A stretch of 64,000 bases of DNA from Urinicoccus timonensis (GCF_900232945.1 NZ_OCTU01000005.1:118771-182770), one strand, 5' to 3'. Shown: positions 18,401 to 27,451, counted from the stretch's first letter. Notes: generated by a model not told the origin, from the sequence alone. Made by a program: numbers and translations.

Positions 18401-19672
18401 CTTTACGGCTCCAATTTCTGTAATCCGGTCATGGATTGGAGAAAATCCTGTGGTTTCAACGTCAAAGACTACAAACTCTGGATTATCTTTATTAAAAGGC
18501 TGGTCTCCATGAAGAAGAGGAATGTCATCATCTATTATATTGGCCTCCATGCCATAAATTACGTGCATATCAAAGTCTTTAGATGCCTGCATGGCCTCAG
18601 GAAAGCTTTGAACCACAGCGTGGTCTGTAATGGCGATGGCAGGGTGCCCCCATTCTGCTGCTTGTTTGATAAAGTCTTTGGCTGTATTCATTCCATCCAT
18701 AGAACTCATTTTAGTATGCAGATGTAATTCAATTCGTTTTTCTTCAGCAGTATCTTTCCTTTGGATTTTATCCTGTAACTCCAAGTGTTCCAACTTAATA
18801 ACAGGCCCATGTTCAAAGGAGTCCATCTCTAATTTTCCAGCAATTAAAACTGTACTTCCCTTTTTTACATGGTCAAAAAATTCATCTTTTTTCTTTCTAT
18901 CTGAGAAAAATGTTTTCGCTGTATAAGAAGTTTTTTTATCTGTCAGGGAAAATTTGACAATATAATTTTTTTTATTATTTCGGCTGAACTCAATACAATC
19001 CAGCTCAAATACTTCCCCCTGTAAATAAAATCCCTTACTATAAATATCAATTTCATCAAAGGACATAAGGGGATAAGATCTCTTCTTTCCAATTTGGTAA
19101 CCATCTTCCAAGGATTTAGCAATGGGTTGTTTTTTGGGAATGGGGCAATGGATTTGTGTCTCTTTTGCCATAGTAGACTCTGCTTTTTTTAGGTCCTTGA
19201 CATAGTCTTTAAGGTCTGGGTTCTCCTCTAGCAAAACTAGAGAAACTTCTTTTTTATAAATCCTTGCAACTTGATCTACCAATACCTTAAAATATTGACT
19301 CTTGTTACAATTTTCATATAAAACTTGGTTTGGGACTAGGATTTCTACAAGATTGTCTTTTTCAATAAGATTTTGATCTTGCAGCCAGGCACAAGAGGAA
19401 GGTTCCTTCTTATAAATATAATTCAGGATATATTGTCTACAAGTTTCTCCCGAAGATTCTTGGACTCTTTTCCAAAGGACGGTATGGTCTTGGAACTTCC
19501 TTTCAAGAGCTTCTTGACATTTTTTTAAAAGTTCCAAATCCTCCTCTCCCTTAAAAAGAATTTCTAGGCACTTTTGGTCCTCATAATAGTAGACTTTCTC
19601 AATTTTTAAATCTACAATTTTTTCTGGTCCTGGATCAAGTCCCAGTTTTTGGAATAATTCTAAAAGGTTCAT
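15416..19672 (-). CDS. polC: DNA polymerase III alpha subunit, PolC type
   Basis: The 1,418-residue replicative polymerase of low-GC Gram-positives. Order of parts: N-terminal region, OB fold, PHP domain starting IELHLHTKMSSMDG (about 315), an inserted DEDDh proofreading exonuclease (FVVFDVETTG near 400, with the later HNASFDMAFM and HRAVNDAEATAELF), then the rest of PHP. The palm contains PDIDLNFAGEYQPTAH. A zinc knuckle is visible as CPQCKHTEF followed by CPHCHVPM. The thumb and helix-hairpin-helix region follow, and the C-terminus LSIFTL resembles a clamp-binding peptide. The type alone assigns the host to Bacillota or close relatives. It ends the uppS-cdsA-rseP-ispG-polC run. Confidence 0.98.
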   Translation of the reverse strand: MNLLELFQKLGLDPGPEKIVDLKIEKVYYYEDQKCLEILFKGEEDLELLKKCQEALERKFQDHTVLWKRVQESSGETCRQYILNYIYKKEPSSCAWLQDQNLIEKDNLVEILVPNQVLYENCNKSQYFKVLVDQVARIYKKEVSLVLLEENPDLKDYVKDLKKAESTMAKETQIHCPIPKKQPIAKSLEDGYQIGKKRSYPLMSFDEIDIYSKGFYLQGEVFELDCIEFSRNNKKNYIVKFSLTDKKTSYTAKTFFSDRKKKDEFFDHVKKGSTVLIAGKLEMDSFEHGPVIKLEHLELQDKIQRKDTAEEKRIELHLHTKMSSMDGMNTAKDFIKQAAEWGHPAIAITDHAVVQSFPEAMQASKDFDMHVIYGMEANIIDDDIPLLHGDQPFNKDNPEFVVFDVETTGFSPIHDRITEIGAVKVKNGRVVDRFSQLINPLKPIPPRVVELTSISNEMVANEPSFEGVAQSFLDFTKNCIMVAHNASFDMAFMTKSFERNGYDFQRAYMDTLELAKNYIPKTKNYKLGTLCKKMGISLINAHRAVNDAEATAELFIKLMGLAEKDGKKSITDFLGAKSQQDFKKERPRHLVLLAKNKIGLKNLYLLVSKSHIETFYREPKILKSDLLEKREGLLLGSACQNSEFFQKILQGLDFNQLCQYAKFYDYLEIQPLDQYHKLIQSGMIASVEELKSLIRMIVDIGEKLNIPVIATGDVHYLEPEDDIFRRILMAGTYKNMRPSQIPHESLHFRTTDEMLEDFSFLGEDLAKKIVIENPRKIYEKIEKFDPIPSGKYPPSIEGAEENLKKMTYDNAHKKYGNPLPEIIEKRLEKELNSIISNGYAVMYMIAHELVAKSNSDGYYVGSRGSVGSSLVATMSGITEVNPLPAHYVCPQCKHTEFSDNKTGGSGVDLPDKNCPHCHVPMVKEGHDIPFEVFLGFYGDKEPDIDLNFAGEYQPTAHKYVEELFGEGYVFRAGTIGTLADKTAYGFVKHFIEDREKQTPRAEINRLVSGCVGVKRTSGQHPGGIMICPKNMDIHDFTPIQYPANDKSSGRITTHFEYHSISENILKLDILGHDTPTIIKMLEDYTGFMSSEIRLDDEEVLSLFRSTEALHCDESIFQCSTGTLGIPEFGTEFVRKMLIDTKPKNFSELVRISGLSHGTDVWIGNAQSLVENNQATLSEVISTREDIMVYLMNAGADNKMAFDVMEKVRKGKGIPDKYYEKMLKLSLPKWYISSCEKIKYMFPKAHAVAYVMMSFRIAYYKINYPEAFYASYFSQKVADFNAEVCLRGPQAVQDRLDQLKFAQKEVKLTTKEKNEQTVLEVALEMLSRGYKFYNVDLYQSMASNFTVKDQGILLPLQAMAGLGQAVAEQIVEQRQVSEFISIEDFTNRTKASKTVVELLKENHCLDKLPDSDQLSIFTL

Positions 19673-19673
19673 T

Positions 19674-20720
19674 TTAATATCTTTCTATTTCCTCAAATAA
19701 AGCCTTTAACAGGTTTTCTTCCTCTACTGTACGAATAATTTTTCCCTTGCTAAAGATAATCCCCTTTCCTTTTCCTCCACTAATGCCAAAATCAGCTTCC
19801 CTTGCCTCTCCCGGGCCATTAACCGGACAACCCATAATGGCTATTTTTAAAGGCCTTTTATAATTCTTAAAAGCTTCTTGAGCTTCATTGACAAGAGGAA
19901 TTAAGTCTATATCAGTCCGAGCACAGGTTGGGCAGGAAATAATTTCTACCCCTTCCTTTCTCAACCCCAAGGTTCTTAGCAAGATTTTCCCAGCTTCTAC
20001 CTCCCTACAAGGATCATCCGTTAAGGAAATCCGAATGGTATCTCCAATTCCATCATGTAACAGAGATCCTATTCCTACAGAGGATTTAATTAGCCCCTGT
20101 TCCTTGTTGCCAGCTTCAGTAATGCCCAGATGAAGGGGGTAATCAGTCATAGAAGCAAACTTTCGATTCACTTCAATGCTTTGATTTACATCTGAAGACT
20201 TAATAGAAACCTTAATATCTGAAAAACCTAGGGACTCTAGTATCTTTACCTCATCCAAAGCACTGTAACATAGGGAATCAACATTGACCCCATGATATTT
20301 TTCAATATACTTTTGATGAACAGAGCCAGAGTTAACACCAACCCGGATAGAGATTCCCGCCTCTTTGGCCGAATCTACAATTTCTTTAACTTTCCATTTT
20401 TCTCCAATATTTCCAGGATTAATCCGCAAGCCATCGACACCATATTGAATGGCATAAAGGGCTAATTGGTAATTAAATTGAATATCGGCAATGGTAGGGA
20501 TGTGGATTCGCTTTTTAATTTCAGGAATAACCTTAGCATCTTCTTCTGAATTAATCGCAAAGCGAACAATATCACACCCCGCTTCCTCCAAAGCTAGAAT
20601 TTGCCTTACCGTTGCCTCCAAATCACTAGTCTTTGTGTTTGTCATAGATTGAATAGAAATAGGGGCATCACCACCAATGGCAACATCCCCTACAAAAATT
20701 TGTCTCGTTTTTCTACGCAT
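19674..20720 (-). CDS. ispG: 4-hydroxy-3-methylbut-2-en-1-yl diphosphate synthase
   Basis: An iron-sulfur enzyme of the MEP isoprenoid pathway that turns MEcPP into HMBPP. The 348-residue protein begins RRKTRQIFVGDVAIGG. It shows the TIM-barrel part, with GLRINPGNIG, and the 4Fe-4S ligand motifs ISCPTCARTD and GCPVNGPGEA near the C-terminus. ATG 20720 is preceded by GAGGGG; a TTG four codons earlier overlaps that site. It supplies precursors for the UppS product encoded nearby. dxr, the usual neighbour of rseP in this cluster, is absent from the window. Confidence 0.95.
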   Translation of the reverse strand: MRRKTRQIFVGDVAIGGDAPISIQSMTNTKTSDLEATVRQILALEEAGCDIVRFAINSEEDAKVIPEIKKRIHIPTIADIQFNYQLALYAIQYGVDGLRINPGNIGEKWKVKEIVDSAKEAGISIRVGVNSGSVHQKYIEKYHGVNVDSLCYSALDEVKILESLGFSDIKVSIKSSDVNQSIEVNRKFASMTDYPLHLGITEAGNKEQGLIKSSVGIGSLLHDGIGDTIRISLTDDPCREVEAGKILLRTLGLRKEGVEIISCPTCARTDIDLIPLVNEAQEAFKNYKRPLKIAIMGCPVNGPGEAREADFGISGGKGKGIIFSKGKIIRTVEEENLLKALFEEIERY

Positions 20721-20735
20721 AAATCCCCTCAACCT

Positions 20736-21728
20736 TTAAAAAATTCTCTTTAAATCACTAAAAATAGTAATGTATAGCATTAAGCCAAATAATAAAACCA
20801 TGCCAGCAATAGTAATTAATGCTTCCTTGTTCCCATCAACAGGCTTGCCTCGAACTGCTTCAATCAAAAGAAAGACCAGCTTTCCCCCATCTAGAGCTGG
20901 AATGGGTAAGAGGTTGACTACCCCTAAATTTGCACTGATAATTCCTAGAATGTAGAGGAGAGATCCAAGGCCCATGGCAGCTGACTGACCAATTACTTGG
21001 ATTACCCCTACTGGACCAGCCAACATTTGTGTTTGGAAACTTCCCGAAAAAATCATCTTAAAAACACTAAAAATCCCAACAATAACCCCAAGAGTCATAG
21101 AAAAAGAACCCTTTAAAGCTTCCAGGGGATTATGTTGATTTTGAAAAGTAATTCCTACAACCTGCCGGTTGTTTTCTGTTTTTGTTTCTAGCTTGGCTTT
21201 TCTTATTTGACCATCCCGCTTGTAAATTAAATCAACAGACTTTGCGCGAGAAATCTCTTCTGTAACCTGTCTTCCAGAATCCACCTTAAACCCGTTAACT
21301 TCAACAATTTGATCTCCTGCTTTGAGTCCTGCTTCCATGGCCGGATAGTGGTCTACTGTCTGACTGATAGTATTGGTAGGCGTCCCCATAAGAAGTAAAG
21401 CTAGAAAAAATGCCACAAGAGCTAAGATAAAGTTCATAGCAGCACCAGCTACAACTACTAGGGCTCTGGAACCTATAGTGGCCTTTTCAAAACTCCTTGG
21501 ATCTTGGGACTCCCCATTTTCTCCTTCCATGGCACAATAGCCACCTATAGGCAAGGCCCGTAAGGAATACATTGTTTCTCCTTTTTTCTTTTGGTAAATT
21601 TTTGGCCCCATACCTATAGAAAATTCATTGACACGAATCCCAACTTTTTTTGCGACAAAAAAATGCCCAAACTCATGCAATAATACAACTAATAAAAATA
21701 CAACAATTGAACTAATTAATGTCGCCAT
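20736..21728 (-). CDS. rseP: Site-2 membrane metalloprotease RseP
   Basis: An intramembrane zinc protease of the RseP/RasP/MmpA type, 330 residues. HExxH is in the first helix (H18-E19-F-G-H22). One PDZ domain follows (about 105-170: PAMEAGLKAGDQIVEVNGFKV), and the second active-site motif NLLPIPALDGG lies near residue 275. Such proteases cleave anti-sigma factors and remnant signal peptides. ATG 21728 is used, as GGGAG lies just upstream; a TTG four codons earlier is less likely. It follows cdsA closely and precedes ispG. Confidence 0.94.
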   Translation of the reverse strand: MATLISSIVVFLLVVLLHEFGHFFVAKKVGIRVNEFSIGMGPKIYQKKKGETMYSLRALPIGGYCAMEGENGESQDPRSFEKATIGSRALVVVAGAAMNFILALVAFFLALLLMGTPTNTISQTVDHYPAMEAGLKAGDQIVEVNGFKVDSGRQVTEEISRAKSVDLIYKRDGQIRKAKLETKTENNRQVVGITFQNQHNPLEALKGSFSMTLGVIVGIFSVFKMIFSGSFQTQMLAGPVGVIQVIGQSAAMGLGSLLYILGIISANLGVVNLLPIPALDGGKLVFLLIEAVRGKPVDGNKEALITIAGMVLLFGLMLYITIFSDLKRIF

Positions 21729-21740
21729 ATCTACTCCCAA

Positions 21741-22514
21741 CTATTTAATCATCACTTGTACAAAAATTGAAATTAAGGCAATAACGGGAATACTAGAATC
21801 AAAACGATCTAAAAATCCCCCATGCCCCGGTAGTATTTTCCCATAGTCCTTAATACCTGTTATCCTCTTAATTTTTGAAGCAAACAAATCTCCAAACTGA
21901 GAAACTACAGATGCCAACAAGGTTAATAAAATCAAGCTTAGTTTATAGTCCATATGGAGATAGCTAAAATAAATCCAGCTTAAAAGGAGGGCTCCAAAAA
22001 TTCCGCCCAAAGCTCCTTCTATAGACTTCTTTGGACTCAATTTAGGAATCAACTTGTGTTTGCCAAATAGAACCCCTATTAAATAAGCAAAGGTATCTGT
22101 TCCAAAGGACAATATCCAAATCCAATACATCCATATGGTATGGTCCAGGTGAGATAATTGAAAAATGCTAAAAGGTATATAGACTAAAACAAAACTATAT
22201 AAGCCCAAATCCAGCAATTTAATTTGATCTAATAAAACAAAGGCAATAATCAAAATAAAGAGAATGGATAAAAGTCCCAGAGCCAAATTATTATAAATAG
22301 AAATGGCAAAAAATAGAATGCTGTTAAAAAGGACAAGAAGAGGAAAAGATAGGTTGATGTCAATATTACTCAAGCTATTTCGAATCTCCCATAGCATGCC
22401 TAAAGACAAGATGAATAAAGCCTCCTTCAATAGGTTACCACCTTGACTCAAGATAAAGGCAAAAATAATAATTCCAATAACTGCTGTTATTGTTCTTTTT
22501 AGAAAATCAGACAT
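21741..22514 (-). CDS. cdsA: Phosphatidate cytidylyltransferase
   Basis: A membrane enzyme of 257 residues that makes CDP-diacylglycerol from phosphatidic acid and CTP, the substrate of PgsA. About seven hydrophobic helices are visible. The signature near the C-terminus reads SKIKRITGIKD, then LPGHGGFLDRFDS, with the conserved aspartates. It overlaps uppS by eight bases and precedes rseP. Confidence 0.94.
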   Translation of the reverse strand: MSDFLKRTITAVIGIIIFAFILSQGGNLLKEALFILSLGMLWEIRNSLSNIDINLSFPLLVLFNSILFFAISIYNNLALGLLSILFILIIAFVLLDQIKLLDLGLYSFVLVYIPFSIFQLSHLDHTIWMYWIWILSFGTDTFAYLIGVLFGKHKLIPKLSPKKSIEGALGGIFGALLLSWIYFSYLHMDYKLSLILLTLLASVVSQFGDLFASKIKRITGIKDYGKILPGHGGFLDRFDSSIPVIALISIFVQVMIK

Positions 22515-23220
22515 TTATTCCCCCAAATCGTCTTTGTCGTTTGGCATATTCTTCTAAAGCTTCCATATATTTTTCTTTGGTAAAGTCTGGCCATAAAGTA
22601 TCCGAAAACCAAAGCTCTGCATAGGCACATTGGTATAATAAAAAGTTACTTATCCGATATTCTCCACTTGGTCGGATTAGAAAATCAACCATTTCCTGTC
22701 CCCGGGTGTCTAAGTGGTTCTCAAAATCTTCCTGACTGATTGTAAGAGGGTCTCTACCCTGGTCAATAAAATCTTTTAACGTTTTTTTTACGGCACGAAA
22801 AATTTCATCTTGACTTCCATAGTTTAATCCGATATTTAATATCATTTTATCATTATTTTTGGTTTTCAACAACGCCAAGTTAATTTCCTCTTGAAGTGGT
22901 TTTGAAAGTTTAGATAGATCCCCAAGTATGTTTAAGCGAATACCATTGTCTTTTAAATCATCAGAATTATTTTTTAAGTATTGCTCCAATAACTTCATGA
23001 TATTTTTAACCTCTTTTTCAGGCCTTTTCCAGTTTTCTGTTGAAAAAGCAAATAAGGACAAGTTCTTTATTCCTAGGTTCCCACTAGTTTCAATAATTTC
23101 TTTTACCCTGGAAGCCCCGGCCTTATGGCCTGCTGTTCTGGGTAAGTTTCTTTTTTTCGCCCAGCGGCCATTACCGTCCATAATAATAGCTACGTGTTTT
23201 GGTAAGTTCAAAAGCTCCAT
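22507..23220 (-). CDS. uppS: Undecaprenyl diphosphate synthase
   Basis: The cis-prenyltransferase that makes the C55 carrier lipid for peptidoglycan. The 237-residue protein has the catalytic D15 in AIIMDGNGRWAKKR, then RTAGHKAG and LSLFAFSTENWKRP. The C-terminal LIRPSGEYRISNFLL and YAELWFSDTLWPDF segments are also family marks. ATG 23220 has AAGGAG upstream, which begins right after the U-tract of the frr terminator. Confidence 0.96.
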   Translation of the reverse strand: MELLNLPKHVAIIMDGNGRWAKKRNLPRTAGHKAGASRVKEIIETSGNLGIKNLSLFAFSTENWKRPEKEVKNIMKLLEQYLKNNSDDLKDNGIRLNILGDLSKLSKPLQEEINLALLKTKNNDKMILNIGLNYGSQDEIFRAVKKTLKDFIDQGRDPLTISQEDFENHLDTRGQEMVDFLIRPSGEYRISNFLLYQCAYAELWFSDTLWPDFTKEKYMEALEEYAKRQRRFGGINV

Positions 23221-23235
23221 AAAATCTCCTTAATA

Positions 23236-23260
23236 TAAAAAACTCCCCTAAGGGAGTTCT
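23236..23260 (-). terminator. Intrinsic terminator after frr
   Basis: Stem AACTCCC/GGGAGTT with a four-base loop, followed on the minus strand by a T-rich tract. It starts immediately after the frr stop, and its U-tract ends about 16 bases before the uppS start. uppS therefore relies on readthrough or on an internal promoter. Confidence 0.82.
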
Positions 23261-23818
23261 TTATATTTCTAATAACTCTTTTTCTTTTCTCTCCACTACA
23301 GCATCAATTTCTTTAATATATTTGTCTGTAAGGTCTTGAATATCTTTTTCTGCTACTTTTAATTCATCTTCAGAAATTTCTTTATCTTTTTCCATTTTTT
23401 TCACAGAATCAACCATTTCACGTCTTATATTCCGAATAGCAACTTTGGAATCTTCTCCATCCTTCTTGACAACTTTGATTAATTCTTTTCTTCTTTCCTC
23501 AGTCAGTTGTGGAATCACTAATCGAACAAGCTTGCCATCATTAGATGGATTTAAGCCAAGGTCGCTTTTTAAAATTGCCTTTTCAATTTCTGGTATTGCA
23601 TTTGCATCCCAAGGTTGAATTGTTAAAAGTCTTGGTTCTGGTGCTGAAATTCCAGCCATTTGGTTTAATGGTGTACTTTGTCCATAATAGTCAACATGAA
23701 TACGATCTAATAAGGTTGGATTGGCACGTCCAGCTCGAATGGCTTGTAGGTCCTCCTCCAAGACTTGAATGGTCTTTTTCATACGGCCTGTAGCATCATT
23801 TTTTATATCAGAAATCAT
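23261..23818 (-). CDS. frr: Ribosome-recycling factor
   Basis: A 185-residue factor that, with EF-G, splits post-termination ribosomes. The family segments are clear: [31 protein letters not shown], and [20 protein letters not shown]. It is the last gene before a terminator in the rpsB-tsf-pyrH-frr operon, an order conserved across bacteria. Confidence 0.97.
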   Translation of the reverse strand: MISDIKNDATGRMKKTIQVLEEDLQAIRAGRANPTLLDRIHVDYYGQSTPLNQMAGISAPEPRLLTIQPWDANAIPEIEKAILKSDLGLNPSNDGKLVRLVIPQLTEERRKELIKVVKKDGEDSKVAIRNIRREMVDSVKKMEKDKEISEDELKVAEKDIQDLTDKYIKEIDAVVERKEKELLEI

Positions 23819-23828
23819 GAGAATCTCC

Positions 23829-24536
23829 TTACTTTACATTTGTTCCTATTGTAGAGCCTTTTACAACATCTACAATATTGGAAGGTTCATCAATACCAAA
23901 AACAATTAAAGGAATCTTATTATCCATGCATAAGCTTGTAGCTGTTGAATCCATTATTTTCAATTCTCTTTTTAGAATTTCGAAATAGGTTAATTCGTCA
24001 AACTTTCTTGCATTTTTATTGACTTTAGGATCAGAATCATAAATTCCATCCACACCTTTTTTGGCTAATAAGATTACATCTGCATCTATTTCTGCAGCCC
24101 TTAATGCTGCTGTTGTATCTGTAGAGAAATATGGGTTTCCCGTTCCTCCGGCAAAGATAACAATGCGGCCTTTTTCAAGGTGGCGTATGGCCCTTCTTCG
24201 AATATAAGGCTCAGCAACCTGTTTCATTTCAATGGCCGTTTGCACTCTTGTCACAGCATTTAACCCCTCTAAGGCATCCTGCAATGCCAAGGCATTCATT
24301 ACCGTTCCAAGCATTCCCATATAATCAGAGGTCGCACGGTCCATGTTTCCGGAATCGCGTCCACGCCAAAAATTTCCACCACCAACTACGATACTCGTTT
24401 CAACTCCCAAATCATGCACTTCTTTAACTTTTTCAGCAATCACTTGGACAATATCGGTGTCAATTCCGACCCCCGCATTGCCAGCCATTGCTTCCCCACT
24501 CAGTTTAAGAACTACTCTGGAATACTTAGGACCCAT
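23829..24536 (-). CDS. pyrH: UMP kinase
   Basis: It phosphorylates UMP to UDP for RNA, UTP/CTP and sugar nucleotides. The 235-residue amino-acid-kinase-fold protein begins [15 protein letters not shown]. It has [13 protein letters not shown], the nucleotide region [19 protein letters not shown], and the C-terminal segment [19 protein letters not shown]. All match bacterial PyrH. ATG 24536 follows AAGGAGG. Confidence 0.96.
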   Translation of the reverse strand: MGPKYSRVVLKLSGEAMAGNAGVGIDTDIVQVIAEKVKEVHDLGVETSIVVGGGNFWRGRDSGNMDRATSDYMGMLGTVMNALALQDALEGLNAVTRVQTAIEMKQVAEPYIRRRAIRHLEKGRIVIFAGGTGNPYFSTDTTAALRAAEIDADVILLAKKGVDGIYDSDPKVNKNARKFDELTYFEILKRELKIMDSTATSLCMDNKIPLIVFGIDEPSNIVDVVKGSTIGTNVK

Positions 24537-24548
24537 AAGACCTCCTTA

Positions 24549-25202
24549 TTATTCGTTTGTTCCCATTTGTTTTGCTACTTCTTCAGCAAAATCTTCTTCT
24601 TTCTTTTCTAAGCCTTCTCCAACTTCAAAACGTACGAACCGACGAATCTTAATGTTTTCACCGATTTTAGAAATTAAGTTGTTTAAGACATCTTGAACTT
24701 TTAAATCTCCATCTTTAATGAAGTGTTGGTCAAGTAGACAAATTTCTTCATAGTATTTTTCTAAACGACCTTCTACCATTTTTTCAATGATTTTTTCAGG
24801 TTTATTTTCATGTCTTGCTTGTTCAGTTAAAACTTCTCTTTCATGTTCAATTAGTTCAGCAGGCACTTCTTCTCTAGAAACATATTTAGGGTTTACCGCT
24901 GCAACTTGCATAGCCATGTCTTTAACAAAGCTCTTGAATTCTTCATTTTTTGCAACAAAGTCTGTTTCAGAGTTTACTTCAATTAAAACCCCAATACGTC
25001 CACCGTGAATATAAGAATCTACTAATCCTTCAGATGCAATTCTTCCAGCCTTTTTAGCAACACTTGCTAGACCCTTTTCTCTTAATAGGTCAATAGCCTT
25101 TTCAATGTCTCCATTAGTTTCTGTTAGAGCCTTTTTACAGTCCATCATCCCTGCGCCGGTTTGTTCACGTAATTCTTTTACCATTTTTGCTGTAACTGCC
25201 AT
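24549..25202 (-). CDS. tsf: Elongation factor Ts
   Basis: The nucleotide exchange factor for EF-Tu. The N-terminal segment [19 protein letters not shown] is near-invariant, followed by [22 protein letters not shown], the core contact motif. At 217 residues it is the shorter form found in several Gram-positives and Thermotoga; the E. coli protein is near 280. The final residues run into an acidic/lysine tail. A terminator-like hairpin separates it from rpsB. Confidence 0.96.
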   Translation of the reverse strand: MAVTAKMVKELREQTGAGMMDCKKALTETNGDIEKAIDLLREKGLASVAKKAGRIASEGLVDSYIHGGRIGVLIEVNSETDFVAKNEEFKSFVKDMAMQVAAVNPKYVSREEVPAELIEHEREVLTEQARHENKPEKIIEKMVEGRLEKYYEEICLLDQHFIKDGDLKVQDVLNNLISKIGENIKIRRFVRFEVGEGLEKKEEDFAEEVAKQMGTNE

Positions 25203-25224
25203 AATATCCTCTCCATCCTTTCAT

Positions 25225-25254
25225 AAAAAAAGAGTTCCCAAAGGCAGGAACCCT
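25225..25254 (-). terminator. Terminator-like hairpin between rpsB and tsf
   Basis: On the minus strand AGGGTTCC pairs with GGAACTCT (one G-U pair) across a short loop and is followed by seven T. It lies 23 bases before the tsf start. It probably lowers tsf-pyrH-frr transcription relative to rpsB. Confidence 0.75.
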
Positions 25255-25264
25255 ATTTAATTGC

Positions 25265-26017
25265 TTAAGCTTCGACTTCTTCTGTTGTTTCTTCCTCGTC
25301 TTCTGGTTCTTGGCTTGATTCTTCAGAATCTTGAAGTCCTTGTTTTCCTTCAATAACTGCATTTGCCATAGTTTCAGTGATTAATTTTACCGCACGAATT
25401 GCATCGTCATTTCCAGGAATTGGATAGTCAACTTCATCTGGATCGCAATTTGTATCTAGAATACCAATTACTGGAATTCCTAAAATTTGAGCTTCTTTTA
25501 CTGCAATTTGTTCTTTTTTGGGGTCAACAATATAAATTGCATCAGGCATTCCATTCATATTCTTGATCCCACCTAAGAATTTTTCAAGACGTTCAGCTTC
25601 ATGACGTAATTTAATGACTTCTTTCTTTGGAAGTACATCAAAAGTTCCGTCTTCTTCCATACGTTCTAATTCTTCTAGACGGTCAATTCTCTTACGAATT
25701 GTTTTATAATTAGTTAATAGCCCCCCTAACCAACGTTGGTTAATGTAAGGCATACCACACTTGTTTGCTTCTTTACCAATTGCATCTTGGGCTTGTTTCT
25801 TTGTTCCTACAAACAAAATTTCTCCACCATTTGCTGCAATTTCTCGAACATAATCATAGGCTTCTTCGATTTTCTTTACAGTCTTTTGTAGATCAATGAT
25901 ATAAATACCATTTCTTTCTGTAAAGATATACTTTGCCATTTTAGGGTTCCATCTTCTTGTTTGGTGTCCAAAATGTACACCTGCCTCTAACAGGCTTTTC
26001 ATACTAACTACTGACAT
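25265..26017 (-). CDS. rpsB: 30S ribosomal protein S2
   Basis: A small-subunit protein of 250 residues. [22 protein letters not shown] and [15 protein letters not shown] are invariant family segments; [11 protein letters not shown] and [19 protein letters not shown] follow. The last 25 residues are strongly acidic, a tail seen in many Bacillota. ATG 26017 is clearly right, since AGGAGG precedes it by four bases. A longer in-frame extension to 26107 would lie inside the leader and is not conserved. Confidence 0.97.
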   Translation of the reverse strand: MSVVSMKSLLEAGVHFGHQTRRWNPKMAKYIFTERNGIYIIDLQKTVKKIEEAYDYVREIAANGGEILFVGTKKQAQDAIGKEANKCGMPYINQRWLGGLLTNYKTIRKRIDRLEELERMEEDGTFDVLPKKEVIKLRHEAERLEKFLGGIKNMNGMPDAIYIVDPKKEQIAVKEAQILGIPVIGILDTNCDPDEVDYPIPGNDDAIRAVKLITETMANAVIEGKQGLQDSEESSQEPEDEEETTEEVEA

Positions 26018-26116
26018 AGTTCCTCCTTTTGTTTTTTCCTCCATCTTTTTTAGCGTTTTGCAAACCTTAAAGGCAACTACAAAACATCGAAAGATGTGTG
26101 TATTCATTTCTTTGTT

Positions 26117-26145
26117 ATTCTACCATAGAACAGGTGGGAATACAA
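26117..26145 (-). promoter_or_regulatory. Promoter of rpsB-tsf-pyrH-frr
   Basis: The minus strand has -35 TTGTAT (26140-26145), a spacer of 17, and -10 TAGAAT (26117-26122). The transcript would begin near 26110, leaving a leader of about 90 bases. That leader contains a small hairpin (ACATC-TTTC-GATGT), a possible S2 regulatory element. Confidence 0.75.
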
Positions 26146-26180
26146 GAAAAATCATAGTTTTAACTTGGAATTTTTTGGTA

Positions 26181-26186
26181 TATAAT
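26181..26186 (+). promoter_or_regulatory. Candidate -10 box for the M29 aminopeptidase gene
   Basis: TATAAT stands 36 bases before the start codon on the plus strand. The best -35 is a weak TTTAAC 16 bases upstream. It is divergent from the rpsB promoter. Confidence 0.55.
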
Positions 26187-26221
26187 AAATATGTTATCTT
26201 GAAAATATATAGGAGGTAAAA

Positions 26222-27451
26222 ATGGATTTTCGTTTTAATGAGTATGCTAAAGTTCTAATCCTTAAGGGGGTTAATATACAAGTTGATCAAAAGTTAGTTA
26301 TTCGCTGCCCAATTGAGGCTGCTTTCTTTGCTGAAATGTGTGCTAAAATTGCCTATGAAGAAGGTGCTAGGGAAGTCGAGGTGCTTTGGAATGATGAAAA
26401 ACTCACTCAATTGAACTACCACTACATGTCCCAAGAAAATCTTTCAAAAGTTAGTAAAACCCTGCAAACCCAATATGAAGAATATCGTCAAGACAATATT
26501 GCCCTATTGAGTTTGGTGGGCCAAGACCCCTCCCTATTGAAAGAAATTGATGCCAATAAAATTAAAAGTGCCAGCACTGCTCGCTCAATTGCTTTAAAAA
26601 GTTTCAATGAAGATATGATGAGCGACCAACACCAATGGTGTGTCGCCGGTGTCGCTGTAAAAAGTTGGGCCAAACACCTATTCCCTGAATTAAGTGATGA
26701 CCAGGCCTTAGAAAAACTATGGGAGCAAATTTTCTCCACTAGCCGAGTGGATGACCATACCTTGGAAAATTGGGAAAACCACCTCAGTCGCCTCAACGCC
26801 CTAGCTGATAAATTAAACCACTATCAATTTGATTCCTTGATCTACAAAAACTCCCTTGGAACAGATCTCACCATCGGTCTACCGGAAAATCATATTTGGT
26901 CTGCTGCTGATTCAAAGACTCCAAAAAATATTCCCTTTGTTCCAAATATTCCAACAGAAGAAGTTTTTACCCTACCCCATAGGGACCGAGTTGATGGTCT
27001 TGTTTATTCCACAAAGCCCTTTAACTATGGAGGAAACATCATTCGTGACTTTAAATTAAAATTTGAAGAAGGAAAAGTCGTAGAATTCGATGCCAAAGAA
27101 GGTCGAGATATCTTGGCTAAATTAATCGATACCGACGAGGGATCCAAGCGCCTAGGAGAAGTGGCCCTAGTTCCCTATGACTCCCCCATTTCCAATACAA
27201 ACTTGCTCTTTTACAATACCTTATATGATGAAAACGCCTCATGTCACTTAGCTATTGGCAAGGCCTATCCCACTTGTTTAGCAGGTTTTGAAAACCTATC
27301 TTCCCAAGATCTCCTTGCAAGAGGAGCCAATGACTCTTTGGTTCATGAAGATTTTATGGTAGGATCTAAGGACCTCAGCATCATTGGGATGACAAAAGAT
27401 GGTAAAGAAGTTCAAATCTTTGAAAATGGAAACTTTTCCAAGGAATTTTAA
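26222..27451 (+). CDS. Aminopeptidase, M29 family (AmpS/AmpT-like)
   Basis: A 409-residue metallo-aminopeptidase of the thermophilic aminopeptidase family, releasing N-terminal residues from cytosolic peptides. The N-terminal Rossmann-like part has KLVIRCPIEAAFFAEMCAKIAYEEGAREVEVLW. The catalytic half carries TDLTIGLPENHIW, PNIPTEEVFTLPHRDRVDG, LGEVALVPYDSPIS and the metal-binding end VHEDFMVGSKDLSI. The expected E, E, H, Y, H, D ligands are all placeable. Length and C-terminus are typical. It is one of three plus-strand genes in the window, with an AGGAGG site and its own terminator. It is probably a single-gene unit. Confidence 0.93.
   Translation: MDFRFNEYAKVLILKGVNIQVDQKLVIRCPIEAAFFAEMCAKIAYEEGAREVEVLWNDEKLTQLNYHYMSQENLSKVSKTLQTQYEEYRQDNIALLSLVGQDPSLLKEIDANKIKSASTARSIALKSFNEDMMSDQHQWCVAGVAVKSWAKHLFPELSDDQALEKLWEQIFSTSRVDDHTLENWENHLSRLNALADKLNHYQFDSLIYKNSLGTDLTIGLPENHIWSAADSKTPKNIPFVPNIPTEEVFTLPHRDRVDGLVYSTKPFNYGGNIIRDFKLKFEEGKVVEFDAKEGRDILAKLIDTDEGSKRLGEVALVPYDSPISNTNLLFYNTLYDENASCHLAIGKAYPTCLAGFENLSSQDLLARGANDSLVHEDFMVGSKDLSIIGMTKDGKEVQIFENGNFSKEF

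Noticed and set aside
26018..26107. Longer N-terminus for S2
   Set aside because: The extra 30 residues lie in the leader downstream of the promoter, and the AGGAGG site fits ATG 26017.
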